Assembly (NCBI RefSeq): GCF_000755245.1
Contig: NZ_BBMP01000026.1
Span: 276,254 to 340,253, forward strand
Length of the DNA: 64,000 bases
Reading direction: 5' to 3'
From: Halococcus sediminicola
GTDB lineage: Archaea; Halobacteriota; Halobacteria; Halobacteriales; Halococcaceae
The notes beneath the pieces are model-generated. The model did no database searches and was not told the DNA's origin. It worked only from the letters and a program-made list of their open reading frames with translations. The translations under genes were made by a program, and so were the position numbers. Shown here one piece after another: positions 44,423-53,704 of the stretch (positions within the stretch are counted from its first letter, which is position 1; every line of letters begins with the position of its first letter).

Positions 44423-45256
44423 TCACTCGCTCTCCCTGTCGGGACCGAGAAACGCCGGGCGCAACCCGCCGAAAGCGGGCACCGGAAGCACGCGCTCGGG
44501 GGCGACGTTCCGGGAGACCCAGTAGGCGATACCCACGAGTACGACGGCGAAGGCGGCGTCGGTGAGCCAGTGAATCCCGAGATAGAACGTCGAAAACACG
44601 ATGAGTGCGGCGAGCGCGCCCGCGGTGGCGGCGTACCTCACACCGGCCTTCCGGGCGTAGAGCGCGGCGAGCACCGACAGTCCAGTGTGGAGGCTCGGAA
44701 AGGCCTTCACCATCGTGTCGGTGGCGAGCATCCCGGCTCGAATGACCGGACTCACGTCGAAGATGAGCGGCTGGACCGCCACCGCCGGGTAGAGCGCGGG
44801 AATTCCGACCGGGACGAAGACGAAGAAGGGGACGGCGAGGAGCACGAGGACGACGTATGCGAGCGCGTAGCGCCGCGCCTCGCGCTCGTCGTGGGCCTTG
44901 AGTTTGAAGTAGGTGAACAGTACGATGGTCGGAAAACCCACGAGATACGCGGCGGTAAACAGGAGCGTGAGCGGCTCGTTCGCAACGGATTGAAAGGCCG
45001 CGACGACGGGACCCTCGAACTCGTAGACGAGCCACGTGAAGGTTTGCTCGGCGTGAAAACGGTGGGCGACGGTGTTCACACCGTTAGTGACGAGCCACGC
45101 GACGCCGAGGTACTTCCAGTCCGTGCGGAGAAACTCTTTGAGGAAGCCCACGGGGTCGAGCCGCGGCAAGAAGACGACCGCGCCGACGCCCATCACGAAG
45201 AATGAGGCGAGCGCGACCGACAGCGTGTACGCCGTCGTCGTCGAGACCGCGAGCAT
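44423..45256 (-). CDS. PAP2-family membrane phosphatase
   Basis: A 277-residue protein with six or more helices and the PAP2 motifs KAFPSLHTGLSVLAALYARK (SLH) and FSTFYLGIHWLTDAAFAVVL (H-x3-D). The layout resembles inositolphosphoryl transferase/AUR1-like members. Likely acts on lipid phosphates or a polyprenyl pyrophosphate at the outer membrane face. ATG 45256 was chosen over the longer frame, which is not hydrophobic. Confidence 0.88.
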   Translation of the reverse strand: MLAVSTTTAYTLSVALASFFVMGVGAVVFLPRLDPVGFLKEFLRTDWKYLGVAWLVTNGVNTVAHRFHAEQTFTWLVYEFEGPVVAAFQSVANEPLTLLFTAAYLVGFPTIVLFTYFKLKAHDEREARRYALAYVVLVLLAVPFFVFVPVGIPALYPAVAVQPLIFDVSPVIRAGMLATDTMVKAFPSLHTGLSVLAALYARKAGVRYAATAGALAALIVFSTFYLGIHWLTDAAFAVVLVGIAYWVSRNVAPERVLPVPAFGGLRPAFLGPDRESE

Positions 45257-45358
45257 CGACGGGGATGGACGGAGACCGCACAAAGCCGTTGTGATTTTCG
45301 CCCCATCCCCGTCGCCACCGACGGACGATTTATTAGCCACCGTCGGCTAGCACGGCGC

Positions 45359-45952
45359 GTGCCCGAGGTGGTGTCGTTGCCCGTGTGGCTGGTCGGAATG
45401 GTGCTCGGAGCCGGCTCGCTTCTGCTCATCACCGGCGTGTTCGCCCTCGCCGCGCGGCTGTACCCGACGGTCCCCACCGGCACCGACGGCGAGACCGGCG
45501 AGCGAAGCAGCGACGCGAAACGCCACCGGGAAATCCAGAAATACCTCGACACCATCGGCGAGTCGTTCGTCGAGAACCACTCCATCGAGGGCCAGTCGGT
45601 CGCGTTCTACCTTCCCGAACGGGACGTCGCCATCACGTTCGACGCGCGGGCGTACTACCGTCTCCGGCGCTCGCCGACCCACCCAGTACTGGTCGAACAT
45701 GAACTGCCCGGCGTCCATCTCGGCTCGCGGTTGCCCTTCGAGACGCCGGATCTCGACGTGGAGGACGGCGAGATCGACCCTGCGACCGCTGCCTTCGCCG
45801 TGCTCGGTCTCCCCTCTGGCGCGAGCGCGCGCGAGGTCACCGCCGCCTACCGCGAGAAGATCAAACGGGTCCACCCCGACCACGGCGGCGACCACGAGGA
45901 GTTCCAGCGCGTACGCGAGGCCTACACCACGGCAAGAGAGCACGCCGGCTAG
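45359..45952 (+). CDS. Membrane-anchored J-domain protein
   Basis: A 197-residue protein with one N-terminal helix (VWLVGMVLGAGSLLLITGVF), a middle alpha/beta region of unknown type and a C-terminal J domain (AAFAVLGLPSGASAREVTAA), with the HPD motif at residues 172-174. J domains stimulate DnaK; anchoring would recruit it to the membrane. A TATA-like TTTATTAG near 45329 is about 25-30 nt before GTG 45359, indicating a leaderless mRNA. Its stop overlaps that of the convergent regulator gene by 4 nt (CTAG). Confidence 0.85.
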   Translation: MPEVVSLPVWLVGMVLGAGSLLLITGVFALAARLYPTVPTGTDGETGERSSDAKRHREIQKYLDTIGESFVENHSIEGQSVAFYLPERDVAITFDARAYYRLRRSPTHPVLVEHELPGVHLGSRLPFETPDLDVEDGEIDPATAAFAVLGLPSGASAREVTAAYREKIKRVHPDHGGDHEEFQRVREAYTTAREHAG

Positions 45953-46719
45953 ACGGTCGAGACCTCGTAGGCGACGCCCCCGTCGCGCAGCGCGTCGGTC
46001 ACTTCACCCACGCGGTCGCTCGTGACGACTACCACACAGTCCAACCCGCGACCGGCCGCGTCGGCCGCGACCGCTCCCGCCGCGAACCTCACGGGATCGA
46101 TATCGACCTCGCGCAGCGCCACGACCGCCTCGACGCCCACCGCCGCCACGAGGTCGGCTCCTTCACAGGCCGCCGCGAGCGCCTCTGGCGAACTCATCTC
46201 GCCCGAGCGCACGGGCGGGACCTGCTGGACGGTAACGATACCGGGGTCGAGGTCGATGACGCCCTCGAAGCCCGTGACGCCGACGGCCTCGTGAGCAGCG
46301 GCCGCCCCCGTCGCCACGCCCGTCGCCGGTCCCCTATCCCCGGGCGTCGCGTGGAGCAGTCCGTCGGCGAGCGAGAGCGACACCTGTTCGCCCTCGGCGA
46401 TTTCGGCGGTGGCGATGGCGGCGTCCTCGCCGACACTACCGAGCACGTCATCGGTCACGTGGTCGACGAACCGTCGGAGGTCGGCCGCCGAGCGCAGCAG
46501 CCAGTCGACGCCCTCCTCGGTGACGCGATAGCGCGAACGACCCTCCTTCGCGACGAAGCCATCACTACTGAGGTCGCGGATGTACTCGCTGACGGCCTGT
46601 GCCGTGACGCCGACGCTGTCGGCGATCTCGCCCTGACTCACCGCCGGCTGGCGCTCGGCGATCTCGGTGAGGATGCGAAAGCGGGTCGCGTCGCGCTTGT
46701 CGTCGAGCACGTCGGTCAT
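45949..46719 (-). CDS. Winged-helix transcriptional regulator with C-terminal sensing-like domain
   Basis: A 256-residue protein. Residues about 10-75 form a MarR/ArsR-like winged helix (GEIADSVGVTAQAVSEYIRD; YRVTEEGVDWLLRSA). The C-terminal domain (VGVTGFEGVIDLDPGIVTVQ; LVAAVGVEAVVALREVDIDP) has no enzymatic motif and may bind a ligand. The arrangement matches a haloarchaeal family of uncharacterised regulators. Next to it on the same strand lies a small membrane protein. Confidence 0.8.
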   Translation of the reverse strand: MTDVLDDKRDATRFRILTEIAERQPAVSQGEIADSVGVTAQAVSEYIRDLSSDGFVAKEGRSRYRVTEEGVDWLLRSAADLRRFVDHVTDDVLGSVGEDAAIATAEIAEGEQVSLSLADGLLHATPGDRGPATGVATGAAAAHEAVGVTGFEGVIDLDPGIVTVQQVPPVRSGEMSSPEALAAACEGADLVAAVGVEAVVALREVDIDPVRFAAGAVAADAAGRGLDCVVVVTSDRVGEVTDALRDGGVAYEVSTV

Positions 46720-46749
46720 GGGGGTACTCGGACGGCCGCCATGAAAGTC

Positions 46750-47172
46750 CTACCGTGACCCGACGACGCGCCCGAGGCTGTCCTCGAAGACGAGCAGCGT
46801 GTTGTACAGCGCCGTCCCGAGGAAGCCGACCAGCGAGAACACGAGGGCGGGCGGCAGGCGACCCTGCCCACCGACGGAGACGAGATAGCTCGCGAGGAGG
46901 CTGCCGCCGGTGGCGGCGATGTGGACCATCGAGGCGACGGGCGGGCGCTCGCCCTCGGGTTGGTGCTGTTCGGCGAGCAACCCGCCGAAGGCGACGGCCG
47001 CGAGCAGCGTCATGGCGACGAGCGCGCCGCCGACGTAAGCCGCGACCCGCACGATGTCGGGCGTCCCGTAGTGAGCGACGAGGATCGCGCCACCACCCCA
47101 GATAGTGAGCGTGTAGCCATACGCCTTCGACTCGGCGACGAGGTTGCGCGCGAGTCGCTTCGATGGCTCCAT
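46750..47172 (-). CDS. Four-helix membrane protein
   Basis: A 140-residue protein starting MEPSKRLARNLVAESKAYGY with four predicted helices (VAAYVGGALVAMTLLAAVAF; ALVFSLVGFLGTALYNTLLV). ATG 47172 is used since the longer frame covers the divergent bat-like gene. It lies 30 nt upstream of the winged-helix regulator on the same strand, so the two may be co-transcribed. Family unknown. Confidence 0.75.
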   Translation of the reverse strand: MEPSKRLARNLVAESKAYGYTLTIWGGGAILVAHYGTPDIVRVAAYVGGALVAMTLLAAVAFGGLLAEQHQPEGERPPVASMVHIAATGGSLLASYLVSVGGQGRLPPALVFSLVGFLGTALYNTLLVFEDSLGRVVGSR

Positions 47173-47268
47173 GCGGTGTCCGCACGCGCTAATCGCAAAA
47201 ACCGTCCGGTCGGCTCGGACCACACGATCATCGGCGAAGTTTATGCTGGCCCGCCGGATAGTCCATCC

Positions 47269-47928
47269 ATGAGCACCGTCGCGGAGTTGTCGATTCCGGC
47301 CCCCGAGTTCGCGCTGGCTGCCACGCTCGATGAGTTTCCCCACGTGAAATTCGAAATCGAGCGCGTCGTCGCCCACGAGACCGAGCGCGTCATGCCGTTC
47401 GTCTGGGCGACCGGCGAGACCGACCGCGAGAGCCTCGACGAGGCGCTGTCGGCCGACCCGAGCGTCGAAAACTTCACCGAACTCGCGGCCTTCGATGACG
47501 AGTGGCTCTACCGGATGGAGTGGGTCGAGGATATCCGCATCGTCCTCCACGTCCTGCTCGACCAGGAGGGTACGGTGCTGAACGCCGACGGCCGCGACGA
47601 GCAGTGGCAGCTGCGCATCCTCTTTCCCGACCGCGATTCGCTGTCGGCGACCTACGATTTCTGTCGGGAAGAAAACCTCTCGATGACCGTCGAGCGCATC
47701 TACGAACTCGGCGGCGAGAACCGCGACCGCTACGGGCTGACCGAACTCCAGCACGAGACGCTCGTCGCGGCCGTCGAGGCTGGCTACTTCGACATCCCAC
47801 AGCAGTCGACGCTCGACGACCTGGCCGCCGACCTCGGCATCACCCACCAGGCGCTCTCGGAACGACTCCACCGTGGCCACAAGACGCTCATCGAGAACGC
47901 GCTCATCGTCGGTCGGATGGGCCGCTGA
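47269..47928 (+). CDS. Bat-like HTH_10 transcriptional regulator
   Basis: A 219-residue regulator of the bacterio-opsin-activator family: an N-terminal sensing module (LATLDEFPHVKFEIERVV region), and a C-terminal HTH_10 domain (TELQHETLVAAVEAGYFDIP; TLDDLAADLGITHQALSERL). No bacteriorhodopsin gene is adjacent. A TATA-like AGTTTATGC ends about 22 nt before the ATG. The next gene is a convergent FAD-dependent oxidoreductase. Confidence 0.88.
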   Translation: MSTVAELSIPAPEFALAATLDEFPHVKFEIERVVAHETERVMPFVWATGETDRESLDEALSADPSVENFTELAAFDDEWLYRMEWVEDIRIVLHVLLDQEGTVLNADGRDEQWQLRILFPDRDSLSATYDFCREENLSMTVERIYELGGENRDRYGLTELQHETLVAAVEAGYFDIPQQSTLDDLAADLGITHQALSERLHRGHKTLIENALIVGRMGR

Positions 47929-47935
47929 TTTCCGA

Positions 47936-49195
47936 CTACCGCGAGCCGAGCACCGCGCGGGCGGCCGCGCGACCGCTCTCCATCGCGCCGTGGATCGACG
48001 ACCAGTTCGTGTAGTCGCCTGCGAGATAGACCTCACCGTCGGGCGCGTCAGTCGTCGGGAGGTCGTGATAGAATCCCGGCGGCTGGGCGAACTGGGCGAA
48101 GTCGATGCGGTCGGTGGCGAGGAGCGCGCAGTCGGCGAAGCGCCGCTCGGGATACCACGCCGCGAGCGCCTCGCGCACGCGCTCGGCCAACGCCTCGTCG
48201 CTTCGCTCCTGTTCGCCGAGGAAGGTCGCGCTGAGCAGTTCGCGGCCTGCAGGGGCGTACTCGGGGGCCACCGTCGAGAGCGGCGCGACGTGGTTCGGCT
48301 CGGTGCCGCCGGCATTCAAAATGAGTTTCCTCTCGGTATCGAGTTGCTGGTGGGTCGGCAGGGAGAAGTACTGTGTCACGCAGCCGCGTGCGTCGGTCGG
48401 AATCGACTCGATGCCGGTGAGATCGCGGGCACGCTTCGGGTCGGCGGCGACCACGACCGCATCCGCCGCGCGGGTCTCGTTTCCGATCTCGACGGTCGTC
48501 CCGTCGCCGGCTTCGAGCGCTTCGACCTCGCTGTCGAGCGTGATTTCGGCTCCGGCCTCCCGCGCGCTGGCGGCGAGCTGATCGGCGATCGCGCCCATTC
48601 CGCCCGCGGGCACGGCGATCGACCCGTCGGCGAGCATCCGGATGGTGTACTGAAACACCGCCGCCGACGTCGAGAGCGACCTGTCGAGCGTGATCCCGCC
48701 ATAGAAGGGAGCGAAGAACCGCTCGACGAATTGCGTCGAGAACCCTCGATCTTTGAGGAACGATCCGATGGATTCGTCCGCACCCACGAAAACCTCGCTC
48801 TCGTCCGTGCCGCCGACCTCGCGCCAGAGTTTCAGCAGGCGGGTCATATCGCCGATCGTCACATTCGCGTTGAACAGCGTCTCAGTCAGCGAGAAGGGGT
48901 CTCGTCGCGGGTCCGCGAGCACGCTTCGGGAGCCGGGCCGGGCGAGCGTCGCGCCGGCCGTGAAATAGCGGAGATCGAGGTTTTCGTACCTGAGTTCGCG
49001 CCGTGCGGCCGGATACCCAGTAAAGAGCACCTGAAAGCCACGGTCGAGCGTGTAGCCATCCACCCGTCGGCTGCGCACGCGCCCGCCGACCGAGTCGCGT
49101 CGCTCGACGAGTTCGACGTCCGCGCCGCCTTCGGCGAGATGTCGGGCCGCGACCAGCCCAGCGAGACCCCCGCCGACGACGATGACCTGTGTCAT
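47936..49195 (-). CDS. FAD-dependent amine-oxidase/phytoene-desaturase-type oxidoreductase
   Basis: A 419-residue flavoenzyme with the dinucleotide-binding start VIVVGGGLAGLVAARHLAEG, RRDSVGGRVRSRRVDGYTLD and the C-terminal FAD motif VYLAGDYTNWSSIHGAMESG. It belongs to the NAD(P)/FAD family of protoporphyrinogen oxidase- and carotenoid-desaturase-like proteins. The substrate is not readable, and no carotenoid gene is nearby. ATG 49195 gives the canonical beginning MTQVIVVGGG. Confidence 0.87.
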   Translation of the reverse strand: MTQVIVVGGGLAGLVAARHLAEGGADVELVERRDSVGGRVRSRRVDGYTLDRGFQVLFTGYPAARRELRYENLDLRYFTAGATLARPGSRSVLADPRRDPFSLTETLFNANVTIGDMTRLLKLWREVGGTDESEVFVGADESIGSFLKDRGFSTQFVERFFAPFYGGITLDRSLSTSAAVFQYTIRMLADGSIAVPAGGMGAIADQLAASAREAGAEITLDSEVEALEAGDGTTVEIGNETRAADAVVVAADPKRARDLTGIESIPTDARGCVTQYFSLPTHQQLDTERKLILNAGGTEPNHVAPLSTVAPEYAPAGRELLSATFLGEQERSDEALAERVREALAAWYPERRFADCALLATDRIDFAQFAQPPGFYHDLPTTDAPDGEVYLAGDYTNWSSIHGAMESGRAAARAVLGSR

Positions 49196-49245
49196 AGATT
49201 CCCTGTGGGGGCCGCCCACAAAACGACTGCGTGACGGCGCTCTGC

Positions 49246-49524
49246 CTACCCCTGTTCGACCAGTTCTTCGAACGAGACGCCGAAGTGGGCCTCGAACAGC
49301 GCGAGCGCGTCGCGTTCGATGGCGCGTGCATCGGCCGTCGCGTCCTCGTCCATCTCGTAGGCACGGCGCGTGAAGTCGAACTGGGCGACATCGGCGACCA
49401 CGTCGGTCGGGCTATCGCTCTCGTCGGCGAGCGATTCGACGAGCGCACGCGGCAGTTCGAGTTCCGATCGTTCGCCTGCCCCTTCGATGTCGAACGTGAT
49501 GGTTTCGCCCGCCGTCTCGGTCAT
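49246..49524 (-). CDS. Small acidic protein of unknown function
   Basis: A 92-residue acidic protein (MTETAGETITFDIEGAGERS; ending FEAHFGVSFEELVEQG), predicted alpha/beta with no recognised motif. Coding bias is strong, so the gene is real. It is divergent from threonine synthase and upstream of the FAD oxidoreductase on the same strand. Confidence 0.7.
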   Translation of the reverse strand: MTETAGETITFDIEGAGERSELELPRALVESLADESDSPTDVVADVAQFDFTRRAYEMDEDATADARAIERDALALFEAHFGVSFEELVEQG

Positions 49525-49608
49525 ACGACCCGATATGCCGGCGACGGCAAACCGCTGGCGGTCCGCCGTGAAGGGAACCGATTAGTCGCTTGCGTCGGTA
49601 GTCGGGAC

Positions 49609-50799
49609 ATGGAGACGACGGCGGCGTTCGACGGACTCGTCTGTACGGACTGTGGCGAACGGTTCGACCCAACGGCGGTGACCCACGAGTGTTCCGATTG
49701 TGGTGGGGTTCTCGACCCGAACTACGAGTACGACCGTATTGACATCGCGCGCGACGACCTCGAAAACCGGCCGTTCGACGGCATGTGGCGCTACGAGGAA
49801 CTGCTGCCCATCCCTCGTGAATCGGCGGTGACGATGGACGAGGGGACCACCCCGCTCGTCGAGTGTCCGAATCTCGCCGACGAACTCGGCGTCGGACGAG
49901 TCCTCATCAAGGACGAGGGCCGCAATCCGACGGGGAGTTTCAAGGACCGCGGCCACGCGCTCGCGGTGTCGGCCGCCCGCGAGCACGGCGCGAGCGATAT
50001 CGCGCTCACATCTGCTGGCAACGCCGGTCAGTCGGCCGCGGCCTACGCCGCCCGCGCCGGACTGGATTCACACGTGTTCGTCCCCTCACGCGCGAACTTC
50101 GTCAACAAGGCGATGATAAACGTCCACGGTGGGGATATGAACGTTATCGGGGGACGATTTCCCGACGCCGCCGCGGCCTGTGCCGACGCGATGGAGAGTG
50201 AAGACTGGTACTCGACGAGTTCGTTTTCGACACCGTATCGCCACGAGGGCAAGAAGACGATGCTCTATGAAACAATCGAACAGCTCGACTGGGACGTGCC
50301 GGACGGCATCGTCTATCCCACCGGTGGCGGCGTCGGTCTCGTCGGCATGCACAAGGGGGCACAAGAATTCGAGCAACTGGGCCTCACCGACGAGATCCCC
50401 GCACTGTACGCCGCCCAATCGAGCGGCTGTGCACCCATCGTTGAGGCGTGGGAGGCGGGCGAGGATATCCACGAACCGTGGGACGTGCCCGACACCATCT
50501 GCGGCGGCATCGAGATCCCCGACCCCGGCGCAAGCCCGCTGATTCTCGACGCACTCGACGAATCCGGTGGCGGGGCCGTCGCCACGCCCGACGAATCCAT
50601 CCTCGACAGCGCGATCACGGTCGCCCAGCACACGGGTGTGGAGATGGGCGCGACCTGCGCAGCAGCCGCCAGCGGCGCGTGGGACCTCGCCGAACGGGGC
50701 GTGTTCGGTGCCGACGATACGATCGTTCTCATGAACACCGCGAGCGCGAACAAGGAGGCAGACATCCTGCGGAGTCATCTGATGGGCAAGGGAATCTAA
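49609..50799 (+). CDS. thrC: Threonine synthase
   Basis: A 396-residue PLP enzyme that makes threonine from O-phosphohomoserine. It starts with a small zinc-ribbon (LVCTDCGERFDPTAVTHECS DCGG), then has the PLP lysine in RNPTGSFKDRGHALAVSAA and the phosphate-binding PTGGGVGLVGMHKGAQEF. ATG 49609 (METTAAFDG) follows a typical short leader. A CTTTTTAC run just after the stop may terminate transcription, followed by a dispersed repeat. Confidence 0.92.
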   Translation: METTAAFDGLVCTDCGERFDPTAVTHECSDCGGVLDPNYEYDRIDIARDDLENRPFDGMWRYEELLPIPRESAVTMDEGTTPLVECPNLADELGVGRVLIKDEGRNPTGSFKDRGHALAVSAAREHGASDIALTSAGNAGQSAAAYAARAGLDSHVFVPSRANFVNKAMINVHGGDMNVIGGRFPDAAAACADAMESEDWYSTSSFSTPYRHEGKKTMLYETIEQLDWDVPDGIVYPTGGGVGLVGMHKGAQEFEQLGLTDEIPALYAAQSSGCAPIVEAWEAGEDIHEPWDVPDTICGGIEIPDPGASPLILDALDESGGGAVATPDESILDSAITVAQHTGVEMGATCAAAASGAWDLAERGVFGADDTIVLMNTASANKEADILRSHLMGKGI

Positions 50800-50817
50800 G
50801 ACCCACCTTTTTACTCG

Positions 50818-51045
50818 TCGGGTGCGCTCGCTCGTTTCACTCGCTTGCCCACCCTCCTCGCAAAAATCTGGACCAAAAACTCCCGCTCGCAAACCGCGCG
50901 AGCGGCGAACCGCGCTCACTTCGCTCGCGTGGATGCTGCCACTCTCCACACCGGCCGCCGAAGCCCTCGGGGCACTCACTCTGTTCGCGCCCTCGCCCTT
51001 CATCCGCCGAGGCCCGCACCGCAAACCGCAACCGCCGGCGGCCGC
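50818..51045 (+). repeat. Dispersed ~220-bp intergenic repeat, copy 2
   Basis: The non-coding gap after thrC contains the inverted counterpart of 21187-21405. Shared blocks include the 34-nt identical core (50876-50909) with its 8-bp stem, GCTCGTTTCACTCGC, the GAAGCCCTCG region and CTCGCCCTTCATCCGCC. The rest of the gap (to 51152) is GC-rich low-complexity sequence plus a TATA-like CCTATAACG near 51117 for the helicase gene. Confidence 0.75.
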
Positions 51046-51152
51046 ACCGCCGCCGCTCCGCCGCCGCTCCGCGGCCGCTGCCGCGACCACACCACCGCGA
51101 CGCCGCGAGCGAAGTCCTATAACGAATGGCGCACGAACCCCGCCCATGACCG

Positions 51153-53510
51153 ATGAGCGGTGAGGAGTCCGCCACAGCCACCCATGATGAGCCGGACTGG
51201 CGAACCCGCTTCGGCTACGAGCAGCCCTATGAGGGACAGGCCGACGCCATCGAGACGGCCATCGAGACGGGGACCGATGGCGGCTACCTCGTCATGGAGG
51301 GGGCCTGCGGCACGGGCAAGACGATGGCCGCGCTCACCGCCGCCGGCACGCTGCTCCGCGAGACCGACCGCTACGACAACGTGCTCGTCGTGACGCCGGT
51401 CAAACAGCAGCGCCGACAGTTCATCGAGGACCTGCGCGCTATCAACGCCGACCTCGACGATCCGTTTACGGGACTCGCCCTCGTCGGCAAACCCACACTC
51501 TGTCCGTACGAGCGCGCGGGCGCGTTCGACCGCGGCACACAGGACGCCTGCGAGGATCTCCGGGAGAACACTGCGGGGTTGGTCGCCCACGACGGCGGTG
51601 GCGAGGTCTGGTGGGACAGCGCCCGCGCCGGCGAACTCGTCGCCGAGGCCCGCACCGACGCCGACTCGTGGCGCACGCTCGACGACAACCTCTCAACGGC
51701 CGGTCACACGGCCCCCTACCCGACCGCACGACCGACCGCGCCCGACTCGCTCGGTGAGAACGACCAGTCCTACTGCCCGTTCGAAGCCGACTGGTACGCC
51801 CGCGAGAAATCCGTCCCCGTGGCCTTCGACGACGACGAAAACCACGTCGTCACCACCGACGAACTGCTCGCCGGTGCAGTCCCCCGCGGAACCTGCCCCC
51901 ACCGTGCGATGGGCACGCTGCTCGACGACGCCGATATCGTGGTCGGCAACTACAACCACCTGTTCGACCCGCGAACGCGCGCGCTCACCGACGGCGTGGT
52001 GAACGACCGGACGTTCGTCATCGTCGACGAGGCCCACCGACTGGAGGGACGAGTGCGTGACCTCCTGAGCGACCGTGTGGGCATCCAATCACTCCGGCGC
52101 GCGCGAAACGACGTCTCCCACCTCCGCACGCTCGCGGGCCAGTCGCGCGAGCACCGCGAGGAGGTCGCCACCCAGCTCGCCACCTACGAAGTTTCGACCG
52201 ACGACCTCCACCGGGTCAGCGAGTTCTTCGACGACGCCATCGACTGGCTCGACCGCCGCGTCGAGCGCTATCTCGACGAGGAGTACGGCGACCTCGGCCG
52301 TGCGGCCGAGCAGGAACGACTGCCCGAGAACATCGAGATTCCGCTGCGCGACCCCGAAACCGACGAAATCGACGAGTTCTCCGTGTGGGCGAACGAGCAG
52401 TATTCGTCCGGTTTCTGCAAATCCCTTCACACTGTCGGCGCGGCCGTCGCGGACGCCCTCGATACGCTCAGCCCCGAACGCTCGACGGTCTGTGGCGACG
52501 TCGGCCGCATCGTGACCCGCTGGTGGACGCGCGACCACGCGAGCTACTTCCGGGAGGTCACGCTCTCGCGGACCGACCGCAGCCATCTGGAGGGCTGGGA
52601 GCGCCAGTACACCGCCGGGCTGGTCTGCTACGACTGCCTTCCGGCCGAGGACCTCCGCGAGCGGTTTTCCGATCTCGGCGGCGGCGTGCTGATGAGCGCG
52701 ACGCTCGAACCGATGGACGTCTTCCGAGAGTGTGTGGGCCTCGACCGCCTCGCAACCGATGACGACGAGGATGAGCGCCCAATCGCCACGCGAACCTACG
52801 ACCTCGCCTACCCCGAGCAAAATCGTGCGAGTTGGATCGTGGACGCACCCGCCTTCACCGCGCGCAATCGCGGCCCGCCCGACGAGGAGAGCGACGTCCG
52901 GGAGACCTACGCCTACGCGCTCCGGGAACTCGCCCGCAGCCCGGGCAACGTGCTCCTCTGCCTGCCGAGTTATCGGGAGGCTGCATGGGCGCACGACCGC
53001 CTTGCCGCATCCATCGAGAAACCGGTGCTCCTCGACGAGTCGTCGAGCGACGAAGCCACGGAGAAACTCAAACGGGAGTTCTTCGCCGGCGACGGCAAGA
53101 CTCTCGTCACCTCCACGCGCGGGACACTCACCGAGGGTGTCGATTACGACGGCGAGAAACTGAGCGCGTGTGCGGTCGTCGGCGTTCCATTGGTCAACGT
53201 CGCCTCACCGCGGATTCGGGCCGTGCGGCGGGCCTATGGTGCTGAATTCGGCAAGGAGTGCGCCTTCGAGTACGCGCTCACGGTGCCGGCCGTGCGCCGG
53301 GCGCGACAGGCCATCGGCCGGGTCATCAGGGGTCCCGAAGAGGTCGGGGTGCGCGCGCTCGTGGACGAACGCTACACGCCCGACGCACCCCGGTCGGTGT
53401 ACGAGTACCTGCCACCCGCCGAGCGCGACGAGTGGCGCACGATGACGCCGATGTTCCTCGATTCACAATTGCAAGGATTCTGGGACGGTCACGAGCGGCC
53501 GGACCCGTAA
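51153..53510 (+). CDS. XPD/Rad3-like superfamily 2 DNA helicase
   Basis: A 785-residue helicase with Walker A MEGACGTGKTMAALTAAG, DEAH box VIVDEAHRLEG and late motifs (TSTRGTLTEGVDYDGEKL; RRARQAIGRVIRGPEEVG). Cysteines in LCPYERAGAF, TQDACED, SYCPFEADWY and GTCPHRAMGT are placed like the Fe-S cluster of XPD/DinG helicases. Probable role in DNA repair. ATG 51153 lies about 30 nt after a TATA-like element, giving a nearly leaderless transcript. Confidence 0.92.
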   Translation: MSGEESATATHDEPDWRTRFGYEQPYEGQADAIETAIETGTDGGYLVMEGACGTGKTMAALTAAGTLLRETDRYDNVLVVTPVKQQRRQFIEDLRAINADLDDPFTGLALVGKPTLCPYERAGAFDRGTQDACEDLRENTAGLVAHDGGGEVWWDSARAGELVAEARTDADSWRTLDDNLSTAGHTAPYPTARPTAPDSLGENDQSYCPFEADWYAREKSVPVAFDDDENHVVTTDELLAGAVPRGTCPHRAMGTLLDDADIVVGNYNHLFDPRTRALTDGVVNDRTFVIVDEAHRLEGRVRDLLSDRVGIQSLRRARNDVSHLRTLAGQSREHREEVATQLATYEVSTDDLHRVSEFFDDAIDWLDRRVERYLDEEYGDLGRAAEQERLPENIEIPLRDPETDEIDEFSVWANEQYSSGFCKSLHTVGAAVADALDTLSPERSTVCGDVGRIVTRWWTRDHASYFREVTLSRTDRSHLEGWERQYTAGLVCYDCLPAEDLRERFSDLGGGVLMSATLEPMDVFRECVGLDRLATDDDEDERPIATRTYDLAYPEQNRASWIVDAPAFTARNRGPPDEESDVRETYAYALRELARSPGNVLLCLPSYREAAWAHDRLAASIEKPVLLDESSSDEATEKLKREFFAGDGKTLVTSTRGTLTEGVDYDGEKLSACAVVGVPLVNVASPRIRAVRRAYGAEFGKECAFEYALTVPAVRRARQAIGRVIRGPEEVGVRALVDERYTPDAPRSVYEYLPPAERDEWRTMTPMFLDSQLQGFWDGHERPDP

Positions 53511-53523
53511 CTAGCACGGGACG

Positions 53524-53667
53524 TCAGTCGTCATCGTCGCCGACGAACCGGAGCGCCACGCCCGCGATGATGACGCCAACGCCGACGATCGCGCTGATGA
53601 AGGGTGGTACGGGCAGGAAGAGCAGGACGACACCGAGGAGGATCAGCCACGTCGAGCGAGTTGGCAT
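53524..53667 (-). CDS. 47-residue membrane microprotein
   Basis: A 47-residue ORF beginning MPTRSTWLILLGVVLLFLPV and ending ALRFVGDDDD, with two hydrophobic segments and an acidic tail. Size, composition and clean start make it a plausible real gene of a short membrane-protein class frequent in haloarchaea. It is convergent with the helicase gene. Confidence 0.6.
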   Translation of the reverse strand: MPTRSTWLILLGVVLLFLPVPPFISAIVGVGVIIAGVALRFVGDDDD

Positions 53668-53704
53668 AAGCGGGGTCCGCACGCGGGCCACATACCGTTT
53701 GTGG

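Noticed and set aside
46750..48315. 521-residue minus-strand frame
   Set aside because: Only the last 140 codons (from 47172) look like a protein; the rest overlaps the Bat-like and FAD-oxidoreductase genes in shadow frames.
50086..51147. 353-residue minus-strand frame across thrC and the repeat
   Set aside because: Shadow of thrC extended through the GC-rich dispersed repeat; composition is Arg-rich and unlike haloarchaeal proteins.
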